Source of the DNA: K189A clade bacterium
GTDB taxonomy: Bacteria; Pseudomonadota; Gammaproteobacteria; Pseudomonadales; Azotimanducaceae
DNA length: 7,457 nt
Reading direction: 5' to 3'
NCBI GenBank assembly: GCA_007571095.1
Contig: RKSB01000199.1
Coordinates: 1 to 7,457 of the forward strand
The notes beneath the pieces were generated by a model. It saw only the letters and a program-made list of their open reading frames with translations. It made no database searches and was not told where the DNA came from. Position 1 is the first letter of the stretch, and the number at the start of each line of letters is the position of its first letter. A program made the translations under genes and the position numbers. Positions 4,908 to 7,457 of this stretch are shown piece after piece.

Positions 4908-7457
4908 ATGGAACTCAGGATTTCAACTCATAAAATGAATCAGGCTCACAAGCAACAGTCAGTTGCCTCTATTCGGAGACTGGCCAGAGCCTGGTGGCTG
5001 TCCGCTCTTGGCAGTAGCCTGCTGTGCTCTTCTTTTGTATTGGCACAACCGGCTGATATAGACGCAGAAGTAGAGGAAGTCATCGTAACCGGCTCCTATA
5101 TTCGAGGCACGCCGGAAGACGCCCCCAATCCGGTCTCCATACTCAATCGGGATGACCTGCTTAAACAGGGTAGTCCAACCATCACCGAACTGATCAGGAA
5201 CCTGGGTATCAGTTCAGGCGTGGACGGCGAGACCAACCAGTTTCAGTCCAATGCCCTTGAAGGGTCTGCCAATGTCAACCTGCGAGGACTTGGCCCGGGT
5301 CGAACACTGGTATTACTGAATGGCAAACGTATGCCTTACAGCGGAATCTCTGTCGTTCAGCAGGCGTACCAGCAATTTGTCAACGTCAACCAGATTCCCC
5401 TGATCGCTATCGAGCGTACCGAACTGCTTCGTGACGGTGCCTCGGCCACCTATGGTTCAGATGCCATCGCCGGTGTCGTCAACTTCATTACTCGCAGTGA
5501 CTTTGAAGGATTGGAAATCAGTGCCAATCACCGAATAGTCGAGGATACCAGCGGCTGGACCGAACTGGGCGTTGCCTTTGGTCATACCTTTGCCAACGAC
5601 AGCCACCTGCTGCTTGCCTTTGGCTACAACAATCGGGACGAGCTTGAAATCAGGGATCGTGACTATGCCCTGCGCTCTTTCGCCGACAATCCTTTTGCCG
5701 GTTGGTCGGGTCTGGGTAACCCGTCCAACTATGTCGCCGCCGGCGGTACTGGCACCACCTTCCTTGACCCGGGTTGCAGCGGCCTGACTGGTGGTCCCTA
5801 TGGAGGCACCTGCCGATTTCAATACACCCAGTACGACAATCTGGTCGAAATCGAGGAACGCTTTCAGCTATACGGTGAGTACACCGTCAGGTTAGGCGAT
5901 ACAGGCGAGTTGACTATCAGTGCCCTGCACGCCGAGATCGATGTACCTGAATGGAAGACCTCTCCTTCCTATCCGCCCGCCGCTTCTTTTTTGGGTAATG
6001 TCATTCCAGACAATCACCCCGGCCTCGTACAGGTGGTTACCGATGTCAACAATGGTGCCTACAGCAACGCAGGAGCCACCAGCCAGTGCCCGGTGTCGAC
6101 AGCTGCCGGAACCATCTGGTTGCCTCGGGGTGCCTCAGGCTGTCCGACGGCTCTGCCCACGACGGCAGGACGATATGGCGGTTTTTATGTTGACGGCGGA
6201 AGAGTGAGGGCATCCAACTATGTGGTCAGTGCTGACCCGGCGGTTGGGCCGGTTACAACGGATGGCGGGGATCCGACTCTGCTGTTTATAGGACGTGTCC
6301 TCGGCTGGGGTGCTTCGGCTCCGGCAGAGGCCGCAAGAACCTATGAAAAGACCTGGCTGTCGGTGGACTTTACTCACAGCTTTGCCGGCCTTGATTTTTC
6401 TGCCTCACTTTCTCACGGCACTCAGGAGACTTACATCGAGAGTGTCGACATGATGACTCAGCGCCTGATCTGGGCATTGAACGGCCTGGGTGGACCAAAC
6501 TGCTCACCAGACCAGGATCCGACCACAAACACAGGCATAACCGCCGGTTCGGGCGACTGCCACTACTACAACCCCTTCAGTAATGCCCTGCAAAGAGCAG
6601 ACAGAGGTGTCGGCCAATATGTCAACCAGGACAACCCCAACTATGAGCCAACTCTCGCCAATCGGGCGGATCTGCTCGACTGGCTTCTTGTGCCTCACAA
6701 CAGCACCTTCACCACTGAGCTTTTGTCTTTGGAGGCTGTCATCTCGGGTGAGTTTGGGGCTGCCGCTGGCTGGGCAGCCGGCCTGGTGTACCGTCTCGAC
6801 AGATACGAGCAGGAATACGCCGGCTTTGACAATCTTGCCGATTACCCCTGCCAGAACGAATTTCAGACCACTTGCCCGGTTTCACAACAGAATGGAGTCT
6901 GGGCCTTTTTGTCTTCGGCTGTGGATGGCGAACAGATTGAGACTGTGCGCTCGGCCTTCGGAGAAATTCAATGGAACCTTGGCCAACGTCTACAGGCTCA
7001 GACTGCCCTTCGTTACGAAGAGTACGAAGACTCTGGCGACAGCCTGGACTTCAAGGTCTCGGCTCGCCTCGATGTCAACGACGCCCTGTCTTTTCGGGGG
7101 TCTTACAGCACCAGCTTCAAGGCACCTCAGTTGGCTCAGACGACTCTGGACAGAGCCACCGTTCTTTCCTTTATAGGTCCCATCGGTACCTTCAAGGCGG
7201 TGGATTTTTCGACGACACCGGTTGGTCTGGACCCAGAATCCGCCGAAGCCGTCAACCTCGGTATGGTCATTCAGCAGGACAACTTCTTCCTGTCGGTGGA
7301 TCTCTGGCAGAACACACTTGAAGACCCGATCATCAGCGAAAGCTTTGAGCAGATTCTCGCCGCTGTTTGCCCGAGCAATATGTGTGATCCGACTCACAAT
7401 CTGGCCAGTCGGCTGGTACTCAACGGCACCAGCCTGAATACGCAGACGGGTCTTCAG
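4908..7457 (+). CDS. TonB-dependent outer-membrane receptor, copy 2 (3' end outside window)
   Basis: The frame from ATG 4908 has no stop for 850 codons and runs off the right edge; about 187 C-terminal residues are missing by comparison with copy 1. Residues 1-46 form a signal peptide with core AWWLSALG and cleavage after VLA. A TonB box EEVIVTG lies at 56-62, then a plug nearly identical to copy 1 (148 of 160 residues over 54-213), then the barrel. All five cysteine pairs are kept: 290/302, 394/412, 532/551, 648/656 and 821/826. Differences cluster in loop-like segments, for example VVSADPAVGPVTTDGGDP against VVATGASPVTTNNQDP, and the stretch before YEKTWLS. There is no frameshift, so the gene appears functional. 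It lies behind the Dsb remnant with its own leader and a shifted start. It probably imports a ligand related to that of copy 1; in-frame ATG at 4935 is a less likely start because it removes basic residues and lacks a ribosome binding site. Confidence 0.93.
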   Translation, partial: MELRISTHKMNQAHKQQSVASIRRLARAWWLSALGSSLLCSSFVLAQPADIDAEVEEVIVTGSYIRGTPEDAPNPVSILNRDDLLKQGSPTITELIRNLGISSGVDGETNQFQSNALEGSANVNLRGLGPGRTLVLLNGKRMPYSGISVVQQAYQQFVNVNQIPLIAIERTELLRDGASATYGSDAIAGVVNFITRSDFEGLEISANHRIVEDTSGWTELGVAFGHTFANDSHLLLAFGYNNRDELEIRDRDYALRSFADNPFAGWSGLGNPSNYVAAGGTGTTFLDPGCSGLTGGPYGGTCRFQYTQYDNLVEIEERFQLYGEYTVRLGDTGELTISALHAEIDVPEWKTSPSYPPAASFLGNVIPDNHPGLVQVVTDVNNGAYSNAGATSQCPVSTAAGTIWLPRGASGCPTALPTTAGRYGGFYVDGGRVRASNYVVSADPAVGPVTTDGGDPTLLFIGRVLGWGASAPAEAARTYEKTWLSVDFTHSFAGLDFSASLSHGTQETYIESVDMMTQRLIWALNGLGGPNCSPDQDPTTNTGITAGSGDCHYYNPFSNALQRADRGVGQYVNQDNPNYEPTLANRADLLDWLLVPHNSTFTTELLSLEAVISGEFGAAAGWAAGLVYRLDRYEQEYAGFDNLADYPCQNEFQTTCPVSQQNGVWAFLSSAVDGEQIETVRSAFGEIQWNLGQRLQAQTALRYEEYEDSGDSLDFKVSARLDVNDALSFRGSYSTSFKAPQLAQTTLDRATVLSFIGPIGTFKAVDFSTTPVGLDPESAEAVNLGMVIQQDNFFLSVDLWQNTLEDPIISESFEQILAAVCPSNMCDPTHNLASRLVLNGTSLNTQTGLQ

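Larger units (their letters stand above)
4430..7457 (+). repeat. Tandem duplication, copy 2 (Dsb remnant + leader + TBDR, cut by window edge)
   Basis: Diverged second copy of the unit at 690-4147 in direct orientation. It differs by loss of a functional Dsb frame, by an 84-bp net expansion between the Dsb tail and the receptor start, by 12 bp more in the signal-peptide coding region, and by a net 9 bp of in-frame insertions in the receptor up to the window edge. The final visible bases correspond to position 3583 of copy 1. Confidence 0.9.

Noticed and set aside
1..7457. CRISPR array, tRNA, rRNA, insertion sequence or phage genes
   Set aside because: No regularly spaced short repeats, cloverleaf, transposase or terminal inverted repeats were found; the only large repeat is the tandem receptor unit.

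Overview
The window looks like chromosomal DNA of a Gram-negative proteobacterium, probably a marine-type gammaproteobacterium. This is inferred from two very large TonB-dependent outer-membrane receptors (TBDRs), strong GGGAGG ribosome binding sites and moderate GC. No gene here allows a genus-level call.

Layout, left to right, all genes on the + strand: (a) 1-240, no recognisable gene, with a short imperfect direct repeat; (b) 241-885, an intact cytosolic DsbA-fold (thioredoxin-like) oxidoreductase with a CSWC active site; (c) 886-1048, a leader with a perfect 14-bp palindrome and a clear ribosome binding site; (d) 1049-4147, a complete 1032-aa TBDR with signal peptide, TonB box, plug, barrel and C-terminal Phe; (e) 4172-4211, a probable intrinsic terminator; (f) about 4430-4653, a degenerate copy of the 3' end of the DsbA-like gene; (g) 4654-4907, a second, longer leader with an extra hairpin and three copies of GGTGTA; (h) 4908-7457, a second TBDR that is open to the right edge (850 codons visible) and closely related to the first.

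The main finding is that the right half is a diverged tandem duplicate of the left half. The duplicated unit is [3' end of the DsbA-like gene + leader + TBDR], with an offset of 3.77 kb in the Dsb part rising to 3.87 kb in the receptor part. The Dsb remnant in copy 2 records the left breakpoint. The two receptors share 148 of 160 residues over the TonB box and plug and differ mainly in surface-loop-like segments. Long stretches of perfect nucleotide identity (80, 66, 48 and 44 bp) lie in a background with many silent differences, which suggests later gene conversion.

Both receptors carry five conserved, closely spaced cysteine pairs in loop-like segments. That makes the neighbouring thiol oxidoreductase interesting, although it lacks a signal peptide and so probably does not oxidise the receptors itself. 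The two receptor copies probably have separate promoters and terminators and may take up related but different ligands. The substrate cannot be deduced from this window, because no transport or catabolic genes are linked.
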